DNA of 64,000 bases, taken from positions 1-64,000 of the forward strand of contig JBJKXC010000019.1 in the NCBI GenBank assembly GCA_045561735.1, read 5' to 3'. Below the pieces are notes generated by a model. The model made no database searches. It saw nothing but the letters and a program-made list of their open reading frames with translations, and was not told the origin of the DNA. The translations under genes were made by a program, and so were the position numbers. Positions within the stretch are counted from its first letter, which is position 1; each line of letters opens with the position of its first letter. Source of the DNA: UBA3537 sp045561735 (lineage in GTDB: Bacteria > Bacteroidota > Bacteroidia > Flavobacteriales > Flavobacteriaceae). Positions 17,966-27,992 of the stretch are shown in pieces.

Positions 17966-18355
17966 AACTATTTAATTGTTTAATAAAGTGGAATTTAAAA
18001 TTATACCGCCTTTATTTGTTAGTAGAAGCATCAAAAATATATTTTTAAAATTAATACCCATAATATAAAAGGGTATTTTTTTATATTTTTATGTATTTAT
18101 TAATTTTAACCCCAAAATTTTAGGGGGTTGTAAAAAAAAAGTAATTTTTTTGAAAATTATAACAATTTCACTCGTTACACTATTTCAATATCAAATCACA
18201 AAAAATCTCCGATTGTTTGGTGGATGAAATAAGCGCCAAATAATCAGCAATCTATAAAACAACAGATCTAGAAATGACAAAATCTATGACAACTAGAAAA
18301 CAATTCGAGGCCTTGATTATAAATTCTAAATTTATTTGAATTCCTTTTGAGATTT
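17966..18355. other. 390-base intergenic region upstream of amtB
   Basis: No gene is seen. It holds a minus-strand TATTTTTG -7 box at 18032-18039 that would give amtB a leader of roughly 60 bases. It also holds a 7-bp hairpin (AATACCC 18053-18059 with GGGTATT 18071-18077) and a 6-bp hairpin (AACCCC 18108-18113 with GGGGTT 18124-18129). The hairpins may terminate the metG transcript or act in amtB control. The remaining 220 bases up to the metG stop show nothing I recognise. Confidence 0.5.
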
Positions 18356-20407
18356 TTAGCTGATTCTCATACCCGAAGTGGAATCAAGGCCTAAGTCTGG
18401 CTCTATGAATATTAAATTACCACTTTCTGATTTTGACATTAAAATCATCCCCTGGCTTTCAACACCCCGCAAAGCACGTGGCTTCAAATTACATAAAACT
18501 GTAACCTTTTGACCCAAGACTTGACTTGGTGTGTAATACAATGCAATTCCAGAAACTATCGTACGAACCTCATTTCCAATATCTACTTTTAAAACCAATA
18601 GTTTTTTGGTTTTAGTCATTTTTTCAGCTGCAACAATAGTCCCAACACGAAGGTCCATTTTAGAAAAATCTGTAAATGGGATATTTGGCTTTTGAGCTTC
18701 AACATGAAGCTCCTTGTTGTTTCCTGCCTTGCTGTTTTTTAATTTTTGGAGCTGAGCTTCAATTTGAGTATCTTCAATTTTGGTGAACAACAAAGTGACT
18801 TTTCCAATGTAATGTTGGGCTACTAGAAGAGTTTGCCCTTGTTGAATAGCTCCCCATGACGGTTTGGTGTTAAATTGAAGCATGCCCTGTAACTTTTTAG
18901 CCGTAAAAGGTAAAAAAGGTTCAGAAAGCACTGCCAGACCAGCGGCAATCTGTAAGGTGGTATTCATAATACTTTGAACCCGCTCCGGATCAGTTTTAAT
19001 GACTTTCCAAGGCTCCTGATCGGCCAAATATTTATTTCCAGCACGAGCCAATTTCATCAATAGTTGACTGGCCTCACGGAAGCGGAAACGATCAAGCGAT
19101 GTTTGTAGTAATTTTGGAGTATTTCTAAGCAATTCCAAAACAGTAGTATCCGCAGCAATCAAATCACCTGACTCAGGAACCTTTCCTTCATAATATTTAT
19201 GCGTCAGAACCAGAACACGATTAATGAAATTACCATAAATAGCGACCAACTCATTGTTGTTTCGTGACTGAAAATCCTTCCAAGTAAAATCATTGTCTTT
19301 GGTTTCTGGAGCTGTTGCTGTGAGTACATATCGAAGTACGTCCTGTTGGTCGGGGAAGTCTTTGAGGTAATCAGGCAACCAAACGGCCCAGTTTTTTGAG
19401 GTAGATAATTTCCTTCCTTCAAGGTTCAAAAATTCATTTGCAACCACATTCTGGGGTAATATATAACTGCCCTCTGCTTTTAGCATCGCTGGAAAAATAA
19501 TACAATGAAAAACAATATTATCTTTACCTATAAAATGCAATAATGTAGTGTCATTGTCTTTCCAGTAAAGTTCCCAGTCTTTCCCATTAGATTGAGCCCA
19601 TTCTTTAGTTGAGGATATATAGCCAATCGGGGCATCAAACCAAACATATAATACCTTTCCCTCAGCACCTTTAACAGGAACTGGAATTCCCCAATTTAAA
19701 TCTCGGGTCACAGCACGAGGCCTCAAACCATCATTGATCCATGAAAGGCACTGTCCATATACATTAGGCTTCCAATCTTCTTTATGCTCATTTCCAATCC
19801 AATTTTTTAAAAATTCTTGGTGTTGATCGAGCGGTAAATACCAGTGTTTGGTAGATTTTAGTTCAGGCTTTTTACCGGAAATAACTGATTTTGGAGCAAT
19901 CAAATCTGTCGCGTTATGGCTAGTTCCACAAGCCTCACACTGATCTCCATAACTTTCCATGTGGCCGCATTTTGGACAAGTTCCTGTCACAAATCGGTCG
20001 GCTAAAAACTGCTGAGCGTCTGCATCGTATAGCTGATCCGAAGTTTGTTCGACAAAAGCCTTTTTTTCGTGAAGAGTTTTAAAAAAATTAGAAGCTGTTT
20101 CGTGATGAATTGTTGCAGAAGTCCGAGAATAATTATCAAATGAAATCCCAAATTCATTGAATGAATCATTAATAATCTTGTGATAGCGGTCGACTACATC
20201 TTGCGGGCTTATACCCTCTTTTTTGGCTTTTAGAGTGATGGGTACACCATGCTCGTCACTACCACATATAAAGGCCACATCACATCCCTTTAACCGTAGG
20301 TAGCGCGCATAAATATCCGCAGGGATGTAAACCCCAGCTAAATGGCCGATATGAATGGGACCATTAGTGTAGGGTAAAGCGGCTGTAAGTGTGTAACGTT
20401 TTGACAT
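18356..20407 (-). CDS. metG: Methionyl-tRNA synthetase with C-terminal tRNA-binding domain
   Basis: A 683-residue class I synthetase that charges tRNA-Met. ATP-site motifs are YTNGPIHIGHLAG (HIGH, about residues 13-25) and the KMSKS-equivalent KLSTSKN (about 334-340). The zinc knuckle CPKCGHMESYGDQCEACG lies near 144-161. The anticodon-binding helical region spans about 390-550. An EMAPII/Trbp111-like tRNA-binding domain closes the protein (from FSKMDLRVGTIVAAEKM, with VSGIALYYTPSQVLGQKV). A minus-strand TATTTTTG box lies at 20425-20432, about 18 bases from the start codon. It diverges from the LD-carboxypeptidase gene. Confidence 0.97.
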   Translation of the reverse strand: MSKRYTLTAALPYTNGPIHIGHLAGVYIPADIYARYLRLKGCDVAFICGSDEHGVPITLKAKKEGISPQDVVDRYHKIINDSFNEFGISFDNYSRTSATIHHETASNFFKTLHEKKAFVEQTSDQLYDADAQQFLADRFVTGTCPKCGHMESYGDQCEACGTSHNATDLIAPKSVISGKKPELKSTKHWYLPLDQHQEFLKNWIGNEHKEDWKPNVYGQCLSWINDGLRPRAVTRDLNWGIPVPVKGAEGKVLYVWFDAPIGYISSTKEWAQSNGKDWELYWKDNDTTLLHFIGKDNIVFHCIIFPAMLKAEGSYILPQNVVANEFLNLEGRKLSTSKNWAVWLPDYLKDFPDQQDVLRYVLTATAPETKDNDFTWKDFQSRNNNELVAIYGNFINRVLVLTHKYYEGKVPESGDLIAADTTVLELLRNTPKLLQTSLDRFRFREASQLLMKLARAGNKYLADQEPWKVIKTDPERVQSIMNTTLQIAAGLAVLSEPFLPFTAKKLQGMLQFNTKPSWGAIQQGQTLLVAQHYIGKVTLLFTKIEDTQIEAQLQKLKNSKAGNNKELHVEAQKPNIPFTDFSKMDLRVGTIVAAEKMTKTKKLLVLKVDIGNEVRTIVSGIALYYTPSQVLGQKVTVLCNLKPRALRGVESQGMILMSKSESGNLIFIEPDLGLDSTSGMRIS

Positions 20408-20424
20408 TTTTCAGATTGCAATAA

Positions 20425-20432
20425 CAAAAATA
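20425..20432 (-). promoter_or_regulatory. Putative -7 box for metG (TATTTTTG)
   Basis: Matches TAnnTTTG on the minus strand, 18 bases upstream of the metG ATG. No well-spaced -33 TTTG is apparent. Confidence 0.45.
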
Positions 20433-20499
20433 CACAAATAAAGCAGCAATCTGATCAGAACCCAAGAGAATTTTATATCTTTACATAAAGCCCTTTGAA

Positions 20500-21513
20500 A
20501 TGCATTTTAAATCTTTATTTTACTTGCTGCTTTTCATGAGTTGTACGTATAGTAAATCTTCAAAAATTTCTTTTAAAACTCCTCAAACTATGGCGTCAAA
20601 AAAATACATTCGCCCAGCGATACTTCAAGTTGGAGACACAATTGCCATTGTAGCACCCGCAGGGATTTTAAAAAGCAAGAGAAAAACTATTGAAGCCGCC
20701 CAAATCCTTTTAAAAAACTGGGGGCTAGTTCCAGTTTTAGGCCCTCATTTGTTTTCAGAAAGTTATCATTTCGCCGGTACTGATGTACAACGCCTAAAAG
20801 ACTTACAATGGGCCTTAGACAAGCCCGATGTAAAAGCTATTTGGTGTGCCCGCGGTGGCTATGGCAGCATACGAATCATGGACGAATTGAATTTTGAAAC
20901 CTTTAAAAAAAATCCCAAATGGCTGGTTGGTTACTCCGATGTTACCGCCCTGCACAATCAACTTCAAAATTTAGGATATGAAACGCTTCACGCCATGATG
21001 CCTGTTAACATGGAAGAAGATGCCAAGTCCATCACAGCGTCGATCACATCCTTAAAAGCTGGCCTATTTGGGACCTTGTCAAAGCACACTATTGAACCAA
21101 ATAAATCCAATCGAACGGGCAGTGCAAAAGGTGTTTTGACCGGTGGCAACCTCACACTTTTGACAGCACAACTAGGGAGTAAGTCACAGTTAAATACGCG
21201 AAATAAAATTTTGTTCATCGAAGAAATTGGAGAATATAAATACCACATTGATCGTATGTTGCAAAGTCTCAAGCGCGCAGGTTATTTTGACCATTGTAAT
21301 GGGGTTATTGTAGGAGACATGATGGATATTAAAGCCAATTCACCTGCTTGGGGAACTGGCATAGAAGAATTAATCATGAATATTCTAGACCCCTATGATT
21401 TCCCTGTTGCTTTTGGAGTTCCCGCAGGTCATAAGCCTGAAAATCGTGCTTTAATTTTTGGGCGGTCCATTGATCTTAATATTACCAAATCTGAAACTGT
21501 AATACGCTTTTAA
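20500..21513 (+). CDS. LD-carboxypeptidase (S66 family), predicted lipoprotein
   Basis: A 337-residue peptidase that removes the terminal D-Ala from tetrapeptide stems during murein recycling, or acts on related peptides. Family motifs are GDTIAIVAPAGILKSKRKTI, WCARGGYGSIRIMDELNF, the nucleophile in VGYSDVTALHNQL (Ser at about residue 146), FIEEIGEYKYHIDRML with the catalytic Glu, and the His motif GVPAGHKPENRALIFG. The N-terminus LFYLLLFMSCTYS looks like a lipoprotein signal, placing the enzyme in the periplasm. Translation could instead start at an internal ATG before ASKKYIRPA (codon at 20590), giving a cytoplasmic enzyme. It is convergent with the disrupted mfd gene, 28 bases away. Confidence 0.88.
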   Translation: MHFKSLFYLLLFMSCTYSKSSKISFKTPQTMASKKYIRPAILQVGDTIAIVAPAGILKSKRKTIEAAQILLKNWGLVPVLGPHLFSESYHFAGTDVQRLKDLQWALDKPDVKAIWCARGGYGSIRIMDELNFETFKKNPKWLVGYSDVTALHNQLQNLGYETLHAMMPVNMEEDAKSITASITSLKAGLFGTLSKHTIEPNKSNRTGSAKGVLTGGNLTLLTAQLGSKSQLNTRNKILFIEEIGEYKYHIDRMLQSLKRAGYFDHCNGVIVGDMMDIKANSPAWGTGIEELIMNILDPYDFPVAFGVPAGHKPENRALIFGRSIDLNITKSETVIRF

Positions 21514-21541
21514 AACCTACTAAACATGAATATTTTCTAAA

Positions 21542-24500
21542 TTAACCCATTACAGCCTCTAAACATTGTAACCCTTTTTGGACAGAGTTTACATTGTTGA
21601 AAGTCAATAATAAACGAAGTCCGGCTCGTGTTTGTTTCTCCTTTAATGAGCAAATCTTTGGATGCTTTTGAACATAGTTTAGAATTTTTGAAAATTGTGG
21701 CGAATCAAAAAAGGAACTATTTTGGTCGGTAATGAAATAACCGACTAACTTATGCTGCTTCATTAATATTTTCTCAAGACCCAATGCGATGCCTAACCAT
21801 TTCATTTTTACGCTGTCCAATAGATCCACAACTTCCGTAGGCAATGGCCCAAAACGATCTACCAACTCTAATTCATAGGTTTTAAGTTCCTCTGGCGTTT
21901 TTTAAACCATTGAGTTTTGTATAGAGACGTAAACGCTCCGAAATATTGTTTACATAATCATCTGGAAAAAAGCAATGAAAAATCCGTGTCAATTGTCAAT
22001 TCTCTGACATAGATTTTTAGCCTCAGAATCTTGACTGAACAAATGTTCAAATTCATTTTCTTTGAGTTCATCAATGGCTTCGTTAAGAATTTTTTGATAG
22101 GTTTCAAATCCAATATCGTTGATAAATCCACTTTGTTCCCCGCCCAATAAATCTCCAGCGCCTCGAATCTCAAGGTCTTTCATTGCAATGTTAAAGCCAC
22201 TACCAAGTGCGGTATATTGTTCCAAAGCGGAAATTCGCTTGCGGGCATCATTGGTCATGGCATGGTAATCTGGGGTGATAAAATAACAAAACGCTTTTTT
22301 GTTGCTTCGACCCACCCGACCGCGCATTTGATGCAAATCACTCAGGCCAAAATTATTGGCATTATTTATAAAAATAGTATTGGCGTTGGGAACATCCAGC
22401 CCACTTTCAACAATTGTAGTGCTCACCAAGACATCAAACGCGCCCTCCATAAAATTAAGCATGAGTTGCTCTAATTTTTTGCCCTCCAATTGCCCATGGC
22501 CAACTGCAATTTTAGCATCTGGTACCAAGCGCTGAATCATACCGGCTACCTCCCGAATATTTTGGATACGATTGTGAATAAAAAAGACTTGCCCAGCACG
22601 CTGAATCTCATAACTGATAGCATCTCTAATAATGGTTTCATTCAGTCTTATTACATGACTTTCAATGGGATATCGATTGGGTGGTGCCGTGGTAATAACA
22701 GATAAATCTCGGGCAGCCATGAGGCTGAATTGCAAAGTCCGAGGAATGGGCGTTGCAGTTAAGGTAAGAACATCTACATTTTCTTTCAGGGTTTTGAGTT
22801 TGTCCTTAACAGCTACTCCAAATTTTTGTTCTTCATCTACAATAAGCAGTCCTAAGTCTTTGAATTGCACTGATTTGTTGACCAGTTGATGGGTCCCGAT
22901 TAGAATGTCTAAAGCGCCTGAGCTTAACTGCTCTAGTGTTTCGCGTTTTTTGTTTGGTTGTTTTTAAAACGGTTTAAATATCCAACCGTAACAGGAAATT
23001 CTTTCAAGCGCTCACCAAAAGTCTTCGCATGTTGAAAGGCTAAAATGGTAGTTGGAACCAAAATGGCAACCTGCTTTCCATTATCAACAGCTTTGAATGC
23101 GGCTCGGATGGCTACCTCCGTTTTACCAAAACCAACATCGCCGCAAACCAAACGGTCCATGGGGCGTTCGCTTTCCATATCTGCTTTGATCGCCGCGGTG
23201 GATGTTATTTGATCGGGTGTGTCTTCATAAACAAAAGAAGATTCCAGCTCCAATTGCATGGCACTGTCAGGGCGGTATTGAAAGCCTTTTTGCAATTTGC
23301 GTTTGGCATATAATTTTATCAAGTTAAAGGCAACTTCCTTAACCCTTGATTTGGTTTTTTGTTTTAAAGTCTTCCAGGCCTTACTCCCCAACTTATAAAT
23401 TTTGGGAGATTTGCCATCCTTGCCATTAAACTTGGTGATTTTGTGCAATGAATGGATGCTCAAATATAAAATATCGCGATCACCATAAAACAACTTTATG
23501 GCCTCTTGAGATTTGCCCTCAATATCAATCTTTTTAAGTCCTCCAAACTTCCCAATACCATGGTCGATATGGGTGACATAATCCCCAACCTCTAAACTGT
23601 TTATCTCTCTCAACGTGATGGCTTGCTTCTTGGCAAATCCATTTTTAAGCTTAAATTTGTGATAGCGTTCAAAAATTTCATGGTCGGTATAACATGCTAT
23701 TTTCAAATCATGATTGACAAAGCCTTGGTGTAGTGAAAGCACCAAAGTTTTATAATGAACTACCGATTCGTGTTCCTGAAAAATATCGTGAAAGCGTTGG
23801 GCTTGCTGTGCATTTGCACAACAAATATAGTTTTCAAAGCCTGAGGCCTGTTTTTGATTCAGGTCATCGATTAAAAGTTTAAATTGCTTGTTGAATGTGG
23901 GTTGAGGACCGACATTGACTTCCACAATGTTTTCTGCCTCAGTATTGTAAAATGTCTCTGATCCAACCTCAAAGATTGAAAACTTCTTTAGAGATTGTTT
24001 AAAATTATCTGAAGTGCAAAAAAGGGCATCCGGATCGTTGTATTGGATGGACTCAGACAACAATTTATAGGCTGATTTCGCTTTTTCAAAAAGAACTTTA
24101 GTGGTTTGAAATAAAGCAGGTAGGTTTTGAGTCCAAACAACGGTATTTTGCGGAATATAATCCAAAAATCCAACCCGTTTTTCATGCTTTAATTTATGTT
24201 CAATGTTCGGAATTATTTGGAATTTGGTGTAGGGTTTTAGAGAAAGTTGTGAAGCGACATCAAATGTGCGAATGCTTTCTACCTCATCGCCAAAAAACTC
24301 AATGCGATAGGGTGTATCATTGGCGAATGAAAACACATCTATAATACCGCCACGGATGGAAAACTCTCCAGGCTCAGTGACAAAATCTACCCGCTTGAAT
24401 TCGTACTCAAAAAGCACATTGTTTACAAAATCAAGACTCAACATATCGCCAACACTTATTTTTAAAGTGTTTTTATTCAGCTCTTTTTTTGATAGTACTT

Positions 24501-24891
24501 TTTCAAAAAGCGCTTCGTGGTAAGTTACGATAACACTTGATTTTCTTTGAGAATTAATACGGTTAAGCACTTCAGAACGCAACAAAACATTGGTATTGTC
24601 CGTCTGCTCAATTTCGTAGGGTCTACGGTAGCTGCCTGGATAAAAAAGAACGGCTTCTTTGGGTAAGAGTAACTCTAAATCGTTGAGATGAAAAGCAGCA
24701 ATTTCCTTGGATTCAAAAACGATTAAAAAGGGTTGATTTTGATTTGTAAAAGCTGCCGCTATTGAGAATGATAAATCGGCACCAATAGAACCTTTAAACT
24801 GAGACTTTACTTGAGATAAGGCCATAAGCTTTCGCAGTTTTTGAAGTTTCAAAGACTGTTCAAATGCATGGCAGAGGTTAACTTTACTCAA
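21542..24891 (-). pseudogene. mfd: Transcription-repair coupling factor Mfd, broken by four single-base indels
   Basis: Mfd removes stalled RNA polymerase and recruits UvrA. The reading frame is broken four times, always in a homopolymer. On the minus strand they are: one A too few at 22946-22951, one A too many at 22014-22018, one T too many at 21966-21971 and one A too many at 21898-21903. Correcting each restores family sequence: KRETLEQLSSG, AKIYVRELTIDTDFS, LLFPDDYVNNISERLRLY and LKTPEELKTYELELVDRFG. The intact 5' part encodes the UvrB-like region, the polymerase-interaction domain (YVTHIDHGIGKFGGL) and Walker A (CGDVGFGKTEVAIRAAF). Later pieces carry DEEQKFGV and the C-terminal domain. 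The start is most likely the TTG at 24891 (MSKVNLCHAFEQS). True decay and local sequencing error are both possible. Confidence 0.88.
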
Positions 24892-24907
24892 CGCAAATAA
24901 ATTTTTG

Positions 24908-24915
24908 CAAATATA
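24908..24915 (-). promoter_or_regulatory. Putative -7 box for mfd (TATATTTG)
   Basis: A perfect TAnnTTTG on the minus strand, 16 bases before the TTG proposed as start. It supports that start over the upstream in-frame TTG at 24921, which lies upstream of the box. Confidence 0.5.
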
Positions 24916-25063
24916 TAACAATACCTACATGACTACTCTATGATTGCGAATTAAAATTACTAGAGAATGACCATTATTTTAAAAAAAATGTAGCTTTGTA
25001 TTGAACCCAAATTAAATGTTTAATGAACGAGTGATCACTTAATACAAACGAAAATTTCAATTT

Positions 25064-25561
25064 ATGGATATTTTTTTAATCATCATGGCATTAGGGCTTA
25101 TGATCTTAGGAATCATAGGCAGTTTTTTGCCAGTTTTACCAGGCCCCATTACCAGTTGGTTTGGTTTTTTATTACTTTATTTCTCCAATTTGATAGAGGT
25201 CAGTAAGAGACTTTTAATTATCACATTAATTGTTGCTATTATCATTTGGATTTTGGATTATTTTATTCCAGCCATTGGAACCAAAAAATTTGGGGGATCA
25301 AAATATGGAATGATAGGAACCACCATTGGATTAATCATTGGGCTTATCGCTCCCATTCCAGGCGGGATTCTTATAGGTCCTTTTTTGGGTGCTTTTGTTG
25401 GGGAATTACTTAATAAAAGTGACTCTAAAACAGCCATCAAGGCGGCCTTTGGCTCCTTTTTAGGATTTTTAACCTCGGCTTTTATCAAATTCATTGTTGC
25501 AATTGTATACCTTGGAATATTCCTTTCAATTCTTTGGGATCAAAAGTCTGTTTTATACTAA
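25064..25561 (+). CDS. DUF456 family membrane protein
   Basis: A 165-residue, very hydrophobic protein with about four helices and glycine-rich turns: LGIIGSFLPVLPGPITSW, LDYFIPAIGTKKFGGSKYGMIGTTIGLIIG and GPFLGAFVGELL. The tandem LPG/PGG patterns and the KKFGGSKYG loop are typical of DUF456. No function is established for the family that I can state. A TAGCTTTG -7 box is present at 24991-24998, giving a leader of about 55 bases. It is transcribed away from mfd and stands upstream of, but is probably separate from, the M1 peptidase gene (86-base gap). Confidence 0.85.
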   Translation: MDIFLIIMALGLMILGIIGSFLPVLPGPITSWFGFLLLYFSNLIEVSKRLLIITLIVAIIIWILDYFIPAIGTKKFGGSKYGMIGTTIGLIIGLIAPIPGGILIGPFLGAFVGELLNKSDSKTAIKAAFGSFLGFLTSAFIKFIVAIVYLGIFLSILWDQKSVLY

Positions 25562-25647
25562 ATAAGATACAACATTTTAATTTTAACAACGTCTAAATCA
25601 TAAAAAAAATACTACTTTCACATTCAATTTTAATTAAAAATCCATCA

Positions 25648-27909
25648 ATGACTAAATTACTCTATAGATTGACTTACGCGCTACTCCTAGCCAGTGTTTG
25701 TGGTGTGGCCCAAACTCCAGAAAAATCTGTTTATGACTACAATGCCGCTTTTGGGCACGGATTCTATACCAACAATGGAACTCAAACAAGATCTGCAAGT
25801 GGAAAGCCTGGCCATGCCTATTGGCAAAATAGTGCTGACTATTTTATTAAAGTAAGCCTTGACGATCAAAGCAAAAAAATTACAGGAACTGAAACCATAA
25901 CCTATGTGAATAATAGCCCTGATGAACTAGATTTTCTTTGGATACAATTGGACCAAAACTTATTTAAAAAAGATTCCAGAGGGAATGCAATCATCCCGTT
26001 AAATGGTAGTCGAAATGGCGCAAAAGGTCAGGAATTCGACGGTGGTTATAACATAGGTAACGTCAGCCTGAATTACACAACACTTGGAAAGAAGTCAAAG
26101 AAAAAATCAAAGTCTAAGAGCCTTTCAGTCAATCCCAATTATGAGATCATAGACACCCGCATGAAAATCAAACTTTCAAAGCCTTTAGCCGCTAATGGAG
26201 GTGAAATAAAAATTAATATTGATTTTTCTTTCACTTCTCCCGACTACGGGTCGGACCGAATGGGTGTTTTGGAAACTAAAAATGGACGGATATTCAATAT
26301 GGCACAGTGGTATCCCAGAATGTGTGTTTATGACGATGTTTTAGGATGGAATACCTTACCTTATCTTGGTGCTGGAGAGTTTTATTTAGAATATGGAACA
26401 TTTGACATCCATATCAACGTCCCCAAAGATCATTTGGTGGTTTGCTCAGGTGGACTGTTAAATCCTGAAGAAGTTTACACTGCCAAACAGCTCAATAATC
26501 TAAAACAAGCAGCCAACAGTGACGAAACAGTAATCATACGCGGGGCTAATGAGGTTAACAGTCAAGACTCTCGTCCACAAGCCAAAGAGCGCCTGACATG
26601 GAAGTTTAGAATTGAAAACGCAAGAGATGTAGCGTGGTCCTCATCTTCAGCCTTTATTTTTGATGCGGCACGCATCAACCTGCCCAGTGGTAAAAAAGCA
26701 ATGGCCATGTCGGTCTATCCAGTTGAAAGTAATTCAAGAGATGCCTGGGCCCGATCCACAGAATACACTAAAGCATCCATAGAACACTATTCTGAAAAAT
26801 GGTCGGAATACCCCTACCCCGCAGCTATTAATGTAGCTGGAAATCAAGGGGGAATGGAATACCCTGGTATTGTATTTTGCAGCTGGAAGAGTAAAAATGA
26901 ATCCTTGTGGGGGGTTACAGATCATGAATTTGGTCACATTTGGTTTCCAATGATTGTAGGATCTAATGAACGGCTTCACGCTTGGATGGATGAAGGCTTT
27001 AACACCTTTATAAACTCATTAAGCACAGATGCTTTTAATGGGGGCGAATACAAAGAGCGACAACGCAATATGCACCGCTTTTCAAGCTTTCTTGTCAATG
27101 ATAAAATGGAACCTGTAGCCACCCCGCCAGACAATTTAAAAGAAAGGAACTTGGGTATTTTAGCCTATTACAAGCCAAGCGCTGGTTTGACTATGTTAAG
27201 AGAGCATGTTTTGGGTAAAGAACGCTTTGATGAAGCTTTTAGTGAATACATCAATCGCTGGTCTTACAAACACCCTACACCCAATGATTTTTTCCGAACA
27301 ATGGAGAATGTAAGTGGTGAAGAATTGAGTTGGTTTTGGCGTGGATGGTTCATTTATAATTGGAGGTTGGACCAAGGTATCAAAAAGGTTAAATATGTCG
27401 ATGGTGACCCTGCCAAAGGCGCCATTATAACGATTGAAAATCTTGAAAAAATGCCGATGCCAGTCACTTTGGAATTTACAACCGAAAGTGGCATAAAATC
27501 AAGACATACACTTCCAGTTGAAATATGGAAGCGCAATAAAAAGTGGTCCTTCAAATATGACTCCAAAGAACCTTTGAAAAAGGTAATGATTGACCCCGAT
27601 TATGTGCTCCCAGATGTGAACTCAGCAAACAACCGCTGGTCCCCCGAATTAGCGGCGGAAAACAAAGAAGATTTAAGTATTTATTTAGGAGAATTCAGTT
27701 CAGCTGCATTTCCAATGAGCGTTCAAATTGCTGAAGAAAATGGAGAACTTGTAGCTATCGCTGAAGGGCAACCAAAGATCCCCCTAACCAATGACGGAGA
27801 TGGCAAGTTTCTTTTTGAAGAAGCAGATTTAGAAATCCAATTTAATGCTGAAAAATCAGGATTTGAAATGAGCATTGGTGGACAAGTTTTTGAATTTAGT
27901 AAAAATTAA
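25648..27909 (+). CDS. M1 family metallopeptidase, exported
   Basis: A 753-residue zinc aminopeptidase-like enzyme. The signal peptide is about residues 1-21 (ending CGVAQ). An N-terminal beta domain is followed by the GxMEN-type exopeptidase motif in the variant form GNQGGMEYPGI (about 402-412). The zinc site is HEFGH (His426, Glu427, His430) with the third ligand Glu449 in WMDEGFN, the exact 18-residue spacing of the gluzincins. A helical C-terminal region and a small beta domain (about 670-753) end the protein. It probably trims peptides in the periplasm or at the cell surface; no T9SS tail or lipobox is seen. The Asn of GAMEN is replaced by Tyr, so substrate preference may differ from classical aminopeptidase N. 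Confidence 0.93.
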   Translation: MTKLLYRLTYALLLASVCGVAQTPEKSVYDYNAAFGHGFYTNNGTQTRSASGKPGHAYWQNSADYFIKVSLDDQSKKITGTETITYVNNSPDELDFLWIQLDQNLFKKDSRGNAIIPLNGSRNGAKGQEFDGGYNIGNVSLNYTTLGKKSKKKSKSKSLSVNPNYEIIDTRMKIKLSKPLAANGGEIKINIDFSFTSPDYGSDRMGVLETKNGRIFNMAQWYPRMCVYDDVLGWNTLPYLGAGEFYLEYGTFDIHINVPKDHLVVCSGGLLNPEEVYTAKQLNNLKQAANSDETVIIRGANEVNSQDSRPQAKERLTWKFRIENARDVAWSSSSAFIFDAARINLPSGKKAMAMSVYPVESNSRDAWARSTEYTKASIEHYSEKWSEYPYPAAINVAGNQGGMEYPGIVFCSWKSKNESLWGVTDHEFGHIWFPMIVGSNERLHAWMDEGFNTFINSLSTDAFNGGEYKERQRNMHRFSSFLVNDKMEPVATPPDNLKERNLGILAYYKPSAGLTMLREHVLGKERFDEAFSEYINRWSYKHPTPNDFFRTMENVSGEELSWFWRGWFIYNWRLDQGIKKVKYVDGDPAKGAIITIENLEKMPMPVTLEFTTESGIKSRHTLPVEIWKRNKKWSFKYDSKEPLKKVMIDPDYVLPDVNSANNRWSPELAAENKEDLSIYLGEFSSAAFPMSVQIAEENGELVAIAEGQPKIPLTNDGDGKFLFEEADLEIQFNAEKSGFEMSIGGQVFEFSKN

Positions 27910-27992
27910 ATACTAAATATAAACTCTAAAATAATCGGGTTAATTTTTTACTTTTATAGACTTTAAAGTCTAATTAGCTCTTAAAACAAATA

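Noticed and set aside
21958..22173. Separate 71-codon minus-strand gene near the mfd 3' end
   Set aside because: Its last 17 codons are simply the correct Mfd frame between two indels (YVRELTIDTDFS), so it is a fragment of mfd, not a gene.
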